From Luteirhabdus pelagi (GTDB lineage: Bacteria; Bacteroidota; Bacteroidia; Flavobacteriales; Flavobacteriaceae): a stretch of 64,000 bases of DNA. Position 1 is the first letter of the stretch; the number at the start of each line of letters is the position of its first letter. The stretch covers positions 11,277 through 75,276 of the forward strand of contig NZ_JAECMS010000005.1 of the NCBI RefSeq assembly GCF_016827595.1. The letters are read 5' to 3'. Positions 18,410 to 26,199 of this stretch are shown in pieces. Position numbers and translations under genes: made by a program. Under the pieces are notes generated by a model, which saw only the letters and a list, made by a program, of their open reading frames with translations, had not been told where the DNA came from and searched no databases.

Positions 18410-19861
18410 ATGATTCATAACGATACCATAGTTGCCCTAGCCACACCATCAGGAGCTGGAGCTATTGCCATTATTCGCCTTTCAGGTAACGAAGCGCTTT
18501 CCATAGCTTCGGAATTGTTTCAGTCGGTGTCGGGAAAGGTGTTGAAGAATCAAAAAACGCATACCATTCATTTAGGGCATATCAAGGATGGCGACAAAAC
18601 CTTGGATGAAGTATTGGCGTCGGTGTTTAAGAATCCGAATAGTTATACAGGTGAAGATGTGGTGGAATTTTCATGTCACGGTTCGCCTTTCATTCAACAG
18701 GAAATTATTCAACTATGCCTTCGGAAAGGTGCTCGTATGGCAGAAGCTGGCGAATTTACCTTGCGCGCGTTTCTAAATGGAAAAATGGACTTAAGTCAGG
18801 CCGAAGCGGTAGCCGACCTCATTGCTTCCGAAAGCGCTGCCAGTCACCAGTTGGCTATACAGCAGATGCGCGGTGGATTTTCTTCAGAAATTCAGCATTT
18901 GCGACAAGAGCTATTGAACTTTGCCAGTTTGATTGAACTGGAGCTCGATTTTGCCGAAGAGGATGTTGAGTTTGCCAATCGTGATGAATTCGATCGGTTG
19001 CTGAAGCGTATCGCACAGGTGCTGAAGCGATTGATCGATAGTTTTGCTACAGGGAATGTGTTGAAAAACGGTATTCCTGTTGCCATTGTTGGGGAGCCGA
19101 ATGTTGGGAAAAGTACGTTGTTGAATGCCTTGCTGAATGAAGAGCGTGCCATTGTAAGCGATATCGCGGGAACGACACGAGATACGATTGAAGACGAGAT
19201 TACCTTGGGTGGCGTTGGTTTCCGTTTTATCGATACGGCGGGCATTCGTGAAACCCAGGACACGATTGAAGGCATGGGCATTAAGAAGACCTTCGAGAAA
19301 ATTGGTCAGGCGCAGGTGGTGGTGTATTTGTTCGATGCCTCTCACATTCAGAATTCAGAATTAAGAATTCAGGAACACCCCTCACCCGCCAAAGGCGGGA
19401 GCTCCCCTCAAGGGGAGCAGCTTACCCGTATTTCCATTGAAATAGAAAAGCTTAAGAATAAATATCCACAGAAACCATTGATGGTAGTTGCCAATAAAGT
19501 GGACAAACTCTCTGATACCCATATTACAAATCTGAAATCCCAAATCCCTAGTCTCTTTACGCTATCCGCAAAAACGGGAACGGGCGTGGAACAACTCACC
19601 ACCAAGCTACTCGATTTTGTGAATACCGGTGCACTTCGTAATGATGAGACGATTGTGACCAACACCCGTCATTATGATGCTTTATTGAAAGCCCTGTCGG
19701 AAATCCAGAAAGTACAGCAAGGCTTGGATTCTGGTTTAAGTGGTGATTTGTTGGCCATCGATATCCGTCAGGCGTTATATCACTTCGGAGAGATTACGGG
19801 AGAGATTTCCAACGATGAGCTGTTAGGAAATATCTTTGCGAATTTTTGTATCGGCAAATAG
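18410..19861 (+). CDS. mnmE: tRNA uridine-5-carboxymethylaminomethyl(34) synthesis GTPase MnmE
   Basis: 483-residue MnmE; with MnmG it modifies the wobble uridine of several tRNAs. The N-terminal folate-binding domain starts MIHNDTIVALATPSGAGAIAIIRLSG. G-domain motifs are visible: G1 GEPNVGKS (228-235), G2 AGTTRDT, G3 DTAG (275-278) and G4 NKVD (362-365). The C-terminus ends FCIGK, whose Cys is conserved. The product is longer than typical (about 455-465). Residues ~311-338, between G3 and G4, are an extra low-complexity insert with palindromic DNA. The 3' end is the apparent attachment site of the adjacent island. Confidence 0.97.
   Translation: MIHNDTIVALATPSGAGAIAIIRLSGNEALSIASELFQSVSGKVLKNQKTHTIHLGHIKDGDKTLDEVLASVFKNPNSYTGEDVVEFSCHGSPFIQQEIIQLCLRKGARMAEAGEFTLRAFLNGKMDLSQAEAVADLIASESAASHQLAIQQMRGGFSSEIQHLRQELLNFASLIELELDFAEEDVEFANRDEFDRLLKRIAQVLKRLIDSFATGNVLKNGIPVAIVGEPNVGKSTLLNALLNEERAIVSDIAGTTRDTIEDEITLGGVGFRFIDTAGIRETQDTIEGMGIKKTFEKIGQAQVVVYLFDASHIQNSELRIQEHPSPAKGGSSPQGEQLTRISIEIEKLKNKYPQKPLMVVANKVDKLSDTHITNLKSQIPSLFTLSAKTGTGVEQLTTKLLDFVNTGALRNDETIVTNTRHYDALLKALSEIQKVQQGLDSGLSGDLLAIDIRQALYHFGEITGEISNDELLGNIFANFCIGK
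19340..19423. repeat. In-frame palindromic/low-complexity insertion inside mnmE
   Basis: A stretch of GAATTCA/GAATTAA heptamers (cagaattcagaattaagaat) is followed by two GC-rich palindromes, CCGCC-AAA-GGCGG and CTCCCCT-CA-AGGGGAG. Together they add 84 bp (28 codons: SHIQNSELRIQEHPSPAKGG and following residues) with no frameshift. The pattern is foreign to MnmE and resembles intergenic repeat DNA. Confidence 0.75.
19844..19861 (+). other. Putative attL core (3' end of mnmE)
   Basis: TTTTGTATCGGCAAATAG encodes F-C-I-G-K-stop, the last codons of mnmE. A related 18-mer in the same orientation sits at 34717-34734 (14 of 18 bases identical). Three of the four differences fall at third codon positions. 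Confidence 0.55.
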
Positions 19862-19974
19862 ACAGCGATTTTATTTGATATCATTTGAATGTAAATATCT
19901 GTAAATCAAATAATTGTTAACAACTTTTAAATCCTTGATTTCTGTTAATATGCCTATTTTCGTACTTTTATTAC

Positions 19975-19991
19975 ACCTAATTTACACCTCA
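19975..19991 (+). repeat. Left copy of 17-bp end repeat (possible integrase arm site)
   Basis: ACCTAATTTACACCTCA matches ACCTCATTTACACCTCA at 34664-34680 in 16 of 17 bases, same orientation. A further TTACACC copy lies immediately left (19971) and another at 20002, so the left end has three. Confidence 0.6.
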
Positions 19992-19998
19992 ATTTCAT

Positions 19999-20021
19999 TT
20001 TTTACACCCGAGGTGTAAAAA
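19999..20021. promoter_or_regulatory. Perfect inverted repeat at the integrase start
   Basis: The 10-base arms TTTTTACACC and GGTGTAAAAA flank a 3-base loop (CGA). The repeat ends 8 bp before the preferred integrase ATG (20030) and contains the same TTTACACC word as the end repeats, suggesting an integrase-binding autoregulatory site or attenuator. Confidence 0.55.
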
Positions 20022-20029
20022 TGTTATCA

Positions 20030-21196
20030 ATGAAAGTACATCTGAGAAAAAAGAAACTTAAAAGTGGAAAGACTAGCATTTATATTGAATATTATAAAGG
20101 CCATAAAACCACTTCAGAAGGAAAAACAAAACACCTTCGGGAATTCGAATATTTAAACCTTTATTTGATCACAGACCCAAACACGGCAGTTGAAAAGAAG
20201 AAAAATAAAGAACAACTAGAGTTGGCGAAACAAATCTTAGCTATTCGTCAAGCTGAAGTCTATCAGGGTAAGTTTAAAATTCAAAACAACCATAAGGGCA
20301 AAACCACTCTCTTATCCTTTTATGAACAAAAGAAAGAAGAGCGTTACCAGACGAAAGGGAATTACGATAATTGGGATGCAGCTCAAAAGCATTTGGAACG
20401 GTATTGTCCCGCTCATATCACTTTCAATGATGTTGATGTGGAATTCATTAAAGGATATAGAAAACACCTTGATACAGTTGCAGTTACCAAGAGCAAAAAA
20501 AACCTCTCACAAAATACCAAACATACCTATTTCAATAAATTCAAGGCCTGCTTGAATGCCGCTTTTGATGAAGGGTATCTGAAAGAAAACCTTATTAAAA
20601 AAGTCAAAGGGTTTTCTATGGGAGAATCGACGAGAGAATATCTCACTTATGGTGAACTCCAAAGATTATCGCAAACCCCCTGTAAGATCCCCTTATTAAA
20701 ACGTGCCTTTCTCTTTTCGGCATTGACTGGAATCCGGTGGTCAGATGTCAACAAATTAAAATGGTCCGAGGTACGTGATGAAGGTAAAGATGACTCGGGA
20801 AATCCTATTTTCAGGATTGTTTTCCAACAAAAGAAAACCGAAGGGGTCGAATATTTGTATATCTCCGAACAGGCCAGGGAGCTTTTGGGGGAAAGAAAAG
20901 ATGCTAAGCAACGTGTGTTCAAAGGACTTCGTTATAGTGCCTATATGAACCTTCAATTGCTCCGTTGGTGTATGTTTGCCGGCATTACCAAACATATTAC
21001 ATTTCACTCCGCACGCCATACCAATGCAGTTTTGCTACTCGAAAATGGGGCAGACATCTATACGGTCTCAAAACGTCTTGGACATAAGGAAATAAGGACT
21101 ACTGAAATTTATGCTAAAATAATTGACAAGAAAATGAAAGAAGCCGCAAACTTAGTCCCAAAATTGGAGTTAGATATTTTGAAAACGACCGTTTAA
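20030..21196 (+). CDS. int: Tyrosine-type site-specific integrase
   Basis: 388-residue recombinase if read from ATG 20030 (MKVHLRKKKLKSGKTS..., the usual family start); an in-frame ATG at 20021 would add three residues and overlaps a palindrome. Residues ~1-90 form an N-terminal arm-binding domain, ~95-195 a SAM-like core-binding domain, and ~205-375 the catalytic domain. The expected catalytic residues are present: Arg in TGIRWSD, Lys in QQKKTEG, His-x-x-Arg in HSARH, His in RLGHKE, and Tyr in TEIYAKI. It resembles the Bacteroidota phage-integrase-SAM-like family. It likely moves the island at the mnmE 3' end, directly upstream. Confidence 0.95.
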   Translation: MKVHLRKKKLKSGKTSIYIEYYKGHKTTSEGKTKHLREFEYLNLYLITDPNTAVEKKKNKEQLELAKQILAIRQAEVYQGKFKIQNNHKGKTTLLSFYEQKKEERYQTKGNYDNWDAAQKHLERYCPAHITFNDVDVEFIKGYRKHLDTVAVTKSKKNLSQNTKHTYFNKFKACLNAAFDEGYLKENLIKKVKGFSMGESTREYLTYGELQRLSQTPCKIPLLKRAFLFSALTGIRWSDVNKLKWSEVRDEGKDDSGNPIFRIVFQQKKTEGVEYLYISEQARELLGERKDAKQRVFKGLRYSAYMNLQLLRWCMFAGITKHITFHSARHTNAVLLLENGADIYTVSKRLGHKEIRTTEIYAKIIDKKMKEAANLVPKLELDILKTTV

Positions 21197-21522
21197 AATT
21201 TAAACTACGATGTCCTTAATTCGAGATAAAAGATCTTCGATATAATTTTAATCGTTTGATTGTTAATAACTATTGATTTTGAGTTTTTTATTGAATAATT
21301 TTTGACTTTAAAGCTCAATATTTATTTATCAATATTATGTGGTTAATTAAAACTGAACATACTTATGTTCATTTGTATATAAGTATCTGATAACATGATA
21401 TTTGTGCATAATTAACACTACTTTTCCGCCTTTTGCCTTTTTCTTATTTATACCTTTAGTTTCGGAATACTAATAAAAGAAACTTTACGCTTTATAGGGT
21501 TTAAAACTTTAAACTAATTGTT
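21197..21522. other. AT-rich intergenic region with inverted repeats
   Basis: No gene is visible. It is conspicuously AT-rich and contains GAACATA-CT-TATGTTC (21355-21370), a perfect 7-base inverted repeat with a 2-base gap, overlapped by a wider ATACTTA...TAAGTAT pair. These could be operators for the small HTH protein downstream. Confidence 0.4.
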
Positions 21523-21804
21523 ATGGATATTACCGAAATTCATGAAAAGCTCGATAGGATTGAGAGTTTGTTGTTAGGCACGAAACAGGTGCTTACTTTT
21601 GATGAGGCTAGTACCTATACCGGAATTTCACGAAGCTATCTGTACAAATTGACTTCTGCTGGAATTGTACCACACAGCAAACCAAATGGCAAACTTATTT
21701 TTTTTGATATCAATCGGCTTAATGAATGGTTAATTCAAAACAACCGAAAATCTAAATCAGAAATTAAAGATGAAGCCCTGAGTTATGTCCTGAGGAAAGG
21801 ATAA
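21523..21804 (+). CDS. Excisionase-like helix-turn-helix DNA-binding protein
   Basis: 93-residue protein. A short coiled N-terminus (MDITEIHEKLDRIESLLL) is followed by a MerR/excisionase-type winged HTH: LTFDEASTYTGISRSYLYKLTSAGIVPHSKPNGKLIFFDINRLNEWLIQN (about residues 29-78). Such proteins accompany integrases in Bacteroidota elements and act as directionality factors or regulators. It is oriented like the integrase, 326 bp downstream, behind an AT-rich region with inverted repeats. Confidence 0.85.
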   Translation: MDITEIHEKLDRIESLLLGTKQVLTFDEASTYTGISRSYLYKLTSAGIVPHSKPNGKLIFFDINRLNEWLIQNNRKSKSEIKDEALSYVLRKG

Positions 21805-21888
21805 TATACAACACATTGAAATTTTTCAATTAAAGTTTTAATGGTTCTATTAGTTCAATGATTATTCAAAAGCCATATATTACTCCAT

Positions 21889-22584
21889 TCAACCTCTTTG
21901 CTTATCCCGCCAAACATATCCCAAAAAACCAATCAAACTCACTAAGGAACCCCAAAACAATCCAGTTTTTAATTGTTCGGTGCTTTTTCCGAGTACGGCT
22001 ATAAAAATGGTAAGCGGTAAAATGCCCACCATTGTCGCACCTATAAAACGCCAGTATCCCATTTTGAGCATTCCCCCTACAAAACTTATGGCATCGTTTG
22101 ATAAAAAAGGATTAAGCCTTGTAACAATGACTGCCCAGAATCCATAATTTTCTATAAACTGTTCTATCTTATTTTCCGTTTTTTGCCCTAATAATTTCAT
22201 TACAACAGTTTGCCCAAAATAGCGCCCAATAAAATAGCCTACACTTGATGCAGCAAAAACCGCTATAAGAATAATAACGCTACCCCAAAGAGGGCCATAC
22301 GCGAGAACGGATACTACCATTAAAAGAATGGTAGGAATGACAAGTAAAAACATTTGAGCAATCATTGCCAGGATGAGCACCAGCGGACCGTACCACCCAA
22401 AGCCATCTACCCAAGATTTGATATGCTCTTCATCGTCGCTGGTCAATACCTGCCACGCCTCATCAAGGAATTGCTGTACACTGGGCACAAAAAAATAACA
22501 TGCAACCATACCAACTATCAATCCAATCGAGAAATAAAACGGCAACTTACTTTTTTTGTGTTGTTTTTTCTTAATGTACTCCAT
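21889..22584 (-). CDS. TVP38/TMEM64 (VTT domain) family membrane protein
   Basis: 231-residue membrane protein. TM1 lies at about residues 15-31 (FYFSIGLIVGMVACYFFVP). A VTT/DedA-like core spans about residues 65-205: GPLVLILAMIAQMFLLVIPTILLMVVSVLAYGPLWGSVIILIAVFAASSVGYFIGRYFG, then the conserved VTRLNPFLSNDAISFVGGMLKMGYWRFIGATMVGILP. VTT-domain proteins are implicated in lipid scrambling or transport in membranes; the substrate is unknown here. Its ATG overlaps the stop of the upstream SdiA-regulated-like gene by one base (TAATG), so the two are translationally coupled. Confidence 0.88.
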   Translation of the reverse strand: MEYIKKKQHKKSKLPFYFSIGLIVGMVACYFFVPSVQQFLDEAWQVLTSDDEEHIKSWVDGFGWYGPLVLILAMIAQMFLLVIPTILLMVVSVLAYGPLWGSVIILIAVFAASSVGYFIGRYFGQTVVMKLLGQKTENKIEQFIENYGFWAVIVTRLNPFLSNDAISFVGGMLKMGYWRFIGATMVGILPLTIFIAVLGKSTEQLKTGLFWGSLVSLIGFLGYVWRDKQRG

Positions 22585-23444
22585 TAATTAAACGTTACCT
22601 GCATTATATTAGCATCGTTATCACCCACCTCATTTGATATGTAAAGAGTTGCATCCGAACTAAATGTAATACCTTCAGGTTGGGCAAAAGTGTCTTCATC
22701 CAATTTGTGCACTTTTTTGATAGTACCATCGCTATCGAGAATGACCAGTTTTGGGTTCTTGCCTTCCAGTACATAATATTCGCCAGTATTAGGATGCACG
22801 GCTGCGTCTGAGGGATTAAAAGTTTTATATATTTTTTTCTTTTTGTAATCCTTAAAAGCTTCATCTTCCATCATAATGCGTACGCTTGGTTCAGCATTCA
22901 TTCGGTGACTAATCAGCTCAATCTCGTATAACCCCTTAAAATCATCACTGCTATCTCTATCCTTTGGTGCAATGATTAATTTATCCTTTTTGGCATCAAG
23001 CGTTAAGGTTTCCATATTGTTCTTAGCGGTAAATTTGGTTGTAAAGGTTTCTACTTTTTTGTTTTCATTTCTGAAATTTGAGATGATATAAATGGTGCCA
23101 TCACTGCGCAGCACATACGCATCTTGATTATGAATAGCTATCCCTTCATAATCTCCCGGACCTGCAAATTCAATTTCTTCAATAATTTTTTTCTTATTTA
23201 AATCATAGATGAAAATAATCCCATCTTCATCTTGAATGCTAGCTATTGTTCCTTCTGAAAGCCAAGCTATTCCGCTAATTTCATCTAAAACTGCAGGAAG
23301 TTCCCACGTTTCCTTTATAGTGTAATCTTTGGACGATGGTTGTTTTTTCTTGAAAGTGTGTACAGTGAATGCAAATGTTATTGCTATAACTAGAAACGCT
23401 AACGTTCCAAAAGAAAATGCTATGATTTTTTTATTGATGTCCAT
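22584..23444 (-). CDS. SdiA-regulated domain protein (membrane-anchored propeller)
   Basis: 286-residue protein with an N-terminal membrane anchor (IIAFSFGTLAFLVIAITFAFTVHTF). A periplasmic six-bladed propeller follows. ETWELPAVLDEISGIAWLSEGTIASIQDEDGIIFIYDL and FAGPGDYEGIAI...AYVLRSDGTIYII, with EGITFSSDATLYISNE near the end, match the SdiA-regulated family (PF06977-like). Its function is unknown; possible roles are esterase-like or sensory. It heads a two-gene operon with the VTT protein. Two TTTACAGAA boxes lie 26-56 bp upstream, shared with the neighbouring two-component promoters. Confidence 0.82.
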   Translation of the reverse strand: MDINKKIIAFSFGTLAFLVIAITFAFTVHTFKKKQPSSKDYTIKETWELPAVLDEISGIAWLSEGTIASIQDEDGIIFIYDLNKKKIIEEIEFAGPGDYEGIAIHNQDAYVLRSDGTIYIISNFRNENKKVETFTTKFTAKNNMETLTLDAKKDKLIIAPKDRDSSDDFKGLYEIELISHRMNAEPSVRIMMEDEAFKDYKKKKIYKTFNPSDAAVHPNTGEYYVLEGKNPKLVILDSDGTIKKVHKLDEDTFAQPEGITFSSDATLYISNEVGDNDANIMQVTFN

Positions 23445-23469
23445 TATTCTTTATTGCTAAAATTGAACT

Positions 23470-23500
23470 TTCTGTAAAGATGCTTAGCAATTCTGTAAAC
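23470..23500 (-). promoter_or_regulatory. Paired TTTACAGAA operator upstream of the SdiA-regulated/VTT operon
   Basis: Read on the minus strand there are two direct TTTACAGAA boxes (plus-strand TTCTGTAAA at 23470 and 23491) exactly 21 bp apart, two helical turns. The distal box extends into CCCAATTG, matching the box before the response regulator gene. Confidence 0.6.
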
Positions 23501-23549
23501 AATTGGGAAATCGAGAATCATCAGCAGCGTGATAAAATCTGCTCGGAGA

Positions 23550-24830
23550 TTATTTTACATCAGCAAACCGAAGTGAAAATATGTGCAATCCCTCAAAAGA
23601 ATAGTGGATATCAATACCGTATTTATTAGCAACAGCTTTGGCAATGGCCAGACCCAGCCCCGTTGATTTATTTCTATTACCAGAAACTCTAAATCGCGTA
23701 AAGAGTGTGTCTTCATCAATGACTTTCATTTTACCAAGGTTACTTATCTGCCATTTATTTTTAGTGATTTTTATCTGTACCGAATGTTTTCTCTTACCGT
23801 GAACTAGGGCGTTTTTAATCAAATTTGTAAGTAATATTATGGCCAAATCCTCATTCATTTTATAGATTAATGAACCGCTTGAACTGATGGTAAACTTCAT
23901 CTTTTTATGCTCGGCCAGATCTTCAAAATCTGAAACTATAGTTTTTGTCAAAGAATTAAAATCAACTTTTTCTTCATCATTGAATTGATGGTTTTCAATT
24001 TTGGAAAGCAATAGGAGTGATTTATTCAATCGCGTCAACCTACCCAGGTTTTCGAGTACCGTTGCAATATCAGCCAATTGATTTTCGGTAAGTGTATTGT
24101 TTTCCAAAAACAATTCCAGCTTATTGATGCTTATGCCAAGGGGTGTTTGCAATTCGTGTGATGCATTTTCGATGAATTGCTTTTGTGCAACATAGCTATC
24201 GGTAGATTTACGAATCAATTTATCTACCGTATTATTTAATATTCTGAATTCTTCAATATTCGTTGGAGCGGTTTCAATAGATGTGTTTTTTTCAATTTTG
24301 AAACTACGAAGTTGGGCAATAAGGCTATAAAATGGTTTCCAAATTCTTCGTAACAAGAAATTATTCAATAATAATATACTGGCGACGAGCACTAAATACA
24401 ATGCTATAATATAAATCGCCAAATCCTGAACCAAATCATCTTCTTCGACCATCGAGGTAATGATCTTCAATTTGTAGTAATCGTTGCCAAAGGTAACGGC
24501 ACTCTCATAAATGCGCACTGGTTCGTAGTCCTCCTCATTGAGCATAAACATTAATGTATCGCGATAGCTCTCTTTGAAGTTACGATAGGTTTCTTTGTCA
24601 ATTCTTGTAAAATTGTATACGTGTTTTTTAAACTCAGGATCATCTTGCAATAGAATACTGGGGTCAATAGCAGCACGCTCAACCATCAACAGCTTTTGGT
24701 TCTCAAGCCCATCGTCAAGACTGTCATATATTTCATCCAACATTGCATAATAGAATAGTACTGCCCATACGGTAATAAGCGGCAACAATAGTATTGCAAG
24801 ATAGCGCGACGTGTAATTGAGAAGTTTCAT
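23550..24830 (-). CDS. Sensor histidine kinase (two TM, HisKA)
   Basis: 426-residue membrane kinase. TM1 is at ~10-30 and TM2 at ~136-158, enclosing a ~105-residue periplasmic sensor rich in acidic residues. A HAMP-like linker precedes the HisKA box FIENASHELQTPLG with phosphorylated His ~225. The N box (LTNLIKNALVHG) and the G box (STGLGLAIAKAVANKYG) form the ATPase domain. Its start overlaps the response regulator stop by one base, so the pair is cotranscribed (QseC/PhoQ-like arrangement). The signal is unknown; the neighbours suggest envelope stress. Confidence 0.93.
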   Translation of the reverse strand: MKLLNYTSRYLAILLLPLITVWAVLFYYAMLDEIYDSLDDGLENQKLLMVERAAIDPSILLQDDPEFKKHVYNFTRIDKETYRNFKESYRDTLMFMLNEEDYEPVRIYESAVTFGNDYYKLKIITSMVEEDDLVQDLAIYIIALYLVLVASILLLNNFLLRRIWKPFYSLIAQLRSFKIEKNTSIETAPTNIEEFRILNNTVDKLIRKSTDSYVAQKQFIENASHELQTPLGISINKLELFLENNTLTENQLADIATVLENLGRLTRLNKSLLLLSKIENHQFNDEEKVDFNSLTKTIVSDFEDLAEHKKMKFTISSSGSLIYKMNEDLAIILLTNLIKNALVHGKRKHSVQIKITKNKWQISNLGKMKVIDEDTLFTRFRVSGNRNKSTGLGLAIAKAVANKYGIDIHYSFEGLHIFSLRFADVK

Positions 24831-25501
24831 TATAAAATATCCAGTTTATAACCCACTCCATATACTGCTTCAATATTTATAGTGGCCTTTTTGAGCTTCT
24901 TCCGTAAGTTTTTGATTTGCGAATAGATAAAGTCGAAACTATCGGCTTGGTCTATATGATCACCCCAAACGTGCTCTGCCAAAGCCGTTTTTGTAACCAG
25001 TCTGGTTTTGTTGGTTATCAAGTACATTAGAATAGCATACTCCTTTCGGTTCAAGTTAATTTCTGCGTCTGCAATTTTCACACTTCGGCTTTCTGGATCA
25101 ATAGAAACATTTCCTATTTCAACCCGCGTATTGCCCTCAAAATATCTTCTCCGCAATACAGCCTTTACCCTCGCGTGCAATTCTGCCATATGAAAAGGTT
25201 TTGAGAGATAGTCGTCTGCTCCTAAATATAATCCTTCCAATCGGTCGTCCAGTGAATCTTTTGCCGATACAATGATAACACCTTCACTCTTGCCCAATTT
25301 TTTTAATTCTTTAAGAAGTTCTAAGCCATTACCATCTGGAAGGCCAATGTCAAGCAACACACAATCATAGTCATACACCCCTATCCGTTCACTTGCCGTT
25401 CTATAATCAGACACAGCGGTAACGGTATATTCTTCACGTTCTAAACTCTCCTGCATATTTTCCAGCATTTGGGGTTCATCTTCAATAATCAATATTTTCA
25501 T
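24830..25501 (-). CDS. OmpR/PhoB-family response regulator
   Basis: 223-residue regulator. The receiver domain covers residues 1-118 with acidic pocket IIEDEP, phospho-acceptor Asp51 (CVLLDIGLPDG), Ser/Thr VSA and Lys in LSKPF. A winged-helix DNA-binding domain covers ~125-220 (INLNRKEYAILMYLITN, VTKTALAEHVWG, IYSQIKNLRKKLKK, VYGVGYKL). OmpR-type regulators bind direct repeats. Matching TTTACAGAA/TTTATAGAA boxes lie before this gene, before the divergent PepSY-like gene and before the SdiA-regulated operon, which suggests the local regulon. Confidence 0.95.
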   Translation of the reverse strand: MKILIIEDEPQMLENMQESLEREEYTVTAVSDYRTASERIGVYDYDCVLLDIGLPDGNGLELLKELKKLGKSEGVIIVSAKDSLDDRLEGLYLGADDYLSKPFHMAELHARVKAVLRRRYFEGNTRVEIGNVSIDPESRSVKIADAEINLNRKEYAILMYLITNKTRLVTKTALAEHVWGDHIDQADSFDFIYSQIKNLRKKLKKATINIEAVYGVGYKLDIL

Positions 25502-25532
25502 ACGCTAAGATTTCAGCTATAATATAGTGGAA

Positions 25533-25550
25533 TTCTATAAAGAATTGGGA
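25533..25550 (-). promoter_or_regulatory. Candidate response-regulator box upstream of the RR-HK operon
   Basis: On the minus strand CCCAATTCTTTATAGAA matches CCCAATTGTTTACAGAA at the SdiA-regulated promoter in 15 of 17 bases. It lies about 32 bp upstream of the response regulator ATG. A second box 21 bp away is only weakly recognisable. Confidence 0.5.
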
Positions 25551-25626
25551 ATCTTAAAGTCAATTAAGGACACACTTTTGCGCTTCGGATACAGTACACC
25601 AAGAGCCTAATATCTTATTCCAAATT

Positions 25627-25657
25627 CTTTACAGAATCAGACCGTTTCTTTACATCA
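25627..25657 (+). promoter_or_regulatory. Paired CTTTACA operator upstream of the PepSY-like gene
   Basis: CTTTACAGAA at 25627 and CTTTACATCA at 25648 are direct repeats spaced exactly 21 bp, the same geometry as at 23470-23500. They end 19 bp before the PepSY-like ATG. Confidence 0.6.
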
Positions 25658-25676
25658 AATTAAAAGTTTAAATAAT

Positions 25677-26111
25677 ATGAAAAATTTAAAAATAGCCGTG
25701 CTAGCGCTGTTTGCAACAGCCACCGTGAGCGCACAGGATGTAATGACAAATCAAATTCCCCAATCTATAATGGATAATTTTCAGAAAACCTATCCCAATG
25801 CCACGGATGTGGAATGGGAAATGGATGGGATGAACTATCAGGTAGAGTTTGACCTCGAAAATATGGACAATGAAATCTGGTATTCAAAAGATGGAAATAT
25901 CGTGAAAAGCGAAATGGAAACAACTGAAAACGAATTACCATCGGCAGTTGCTTCTACTATCAAATCCAAATATGGTAAGTACAAAATTGATGAAGTGGAA
26001 GTCACCGAAGAAAATGGAAAGAAAACTTATGAGGTTGAACTGGACAAATGGTTTGCCAAGGACAAAAAGGTAATTCTTGCCGAAAATGGAAACGTTTTGA
26101 GCGAAGAATAG
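25677..26111 (+). CDS. PepSY-like (DUF2874) periplasmic protein
   Basis: 144-residue exported protein. The signal peptide is MKNLKIAVLALFATATVSAQ. Two PepSY-like repeats follow: IPQSIMDNFQKTYPNATDVEWEMDGMNYQVEFDLENMDNEIWYSKDGNIVKSE (~27-80) and LPSAVASTIKSKYGKYKIDEVEVTEENGKKTYEVELDKWFAKDKKVILAENGNVLSEE (~86-144). Such Bacteroidota proteins commonly lie next to OmpR-type two-component systems and are among their targets. The biochemical role is unknown. It is divergent from the response regulator and carries a paired operator and a strong terminator. Confidence 0.88.
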   Translation: MKNLKIAVLALFATATVSAQDVMTNQIPQSIMDNFQKTYPNATDVEWEMDGMNYQVEFDLENMDNEIWYSKDGNIVKSEMETTENELPSAVASTIKSKYGKYKIDEVEVTEENGKKTYEVELDKWFAKDKKVILAENGNVLSEE

Positions 26112-26148
26112 GGGTAATTTATTGTAATTATATTGAATTGATGGAGTT

Positions 26149-26176
26149 AAGGGTTGGAATTGTTCCAGCCCTTTTT
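26149..26176 (+). terminator. Rho-independent terminator after the PepSY-like gene
   Basis: The arms AAGGGTTGGAA and TTCCAGCCCTT (one mismatch) enclose a 3-base loop and run into TTTT. The terminator separates the PepSY-like gene from the next one. Confidence 0.8.
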
Positions 26177-26199
26177 CTCTTAAAAGCCATATGTCTTAG

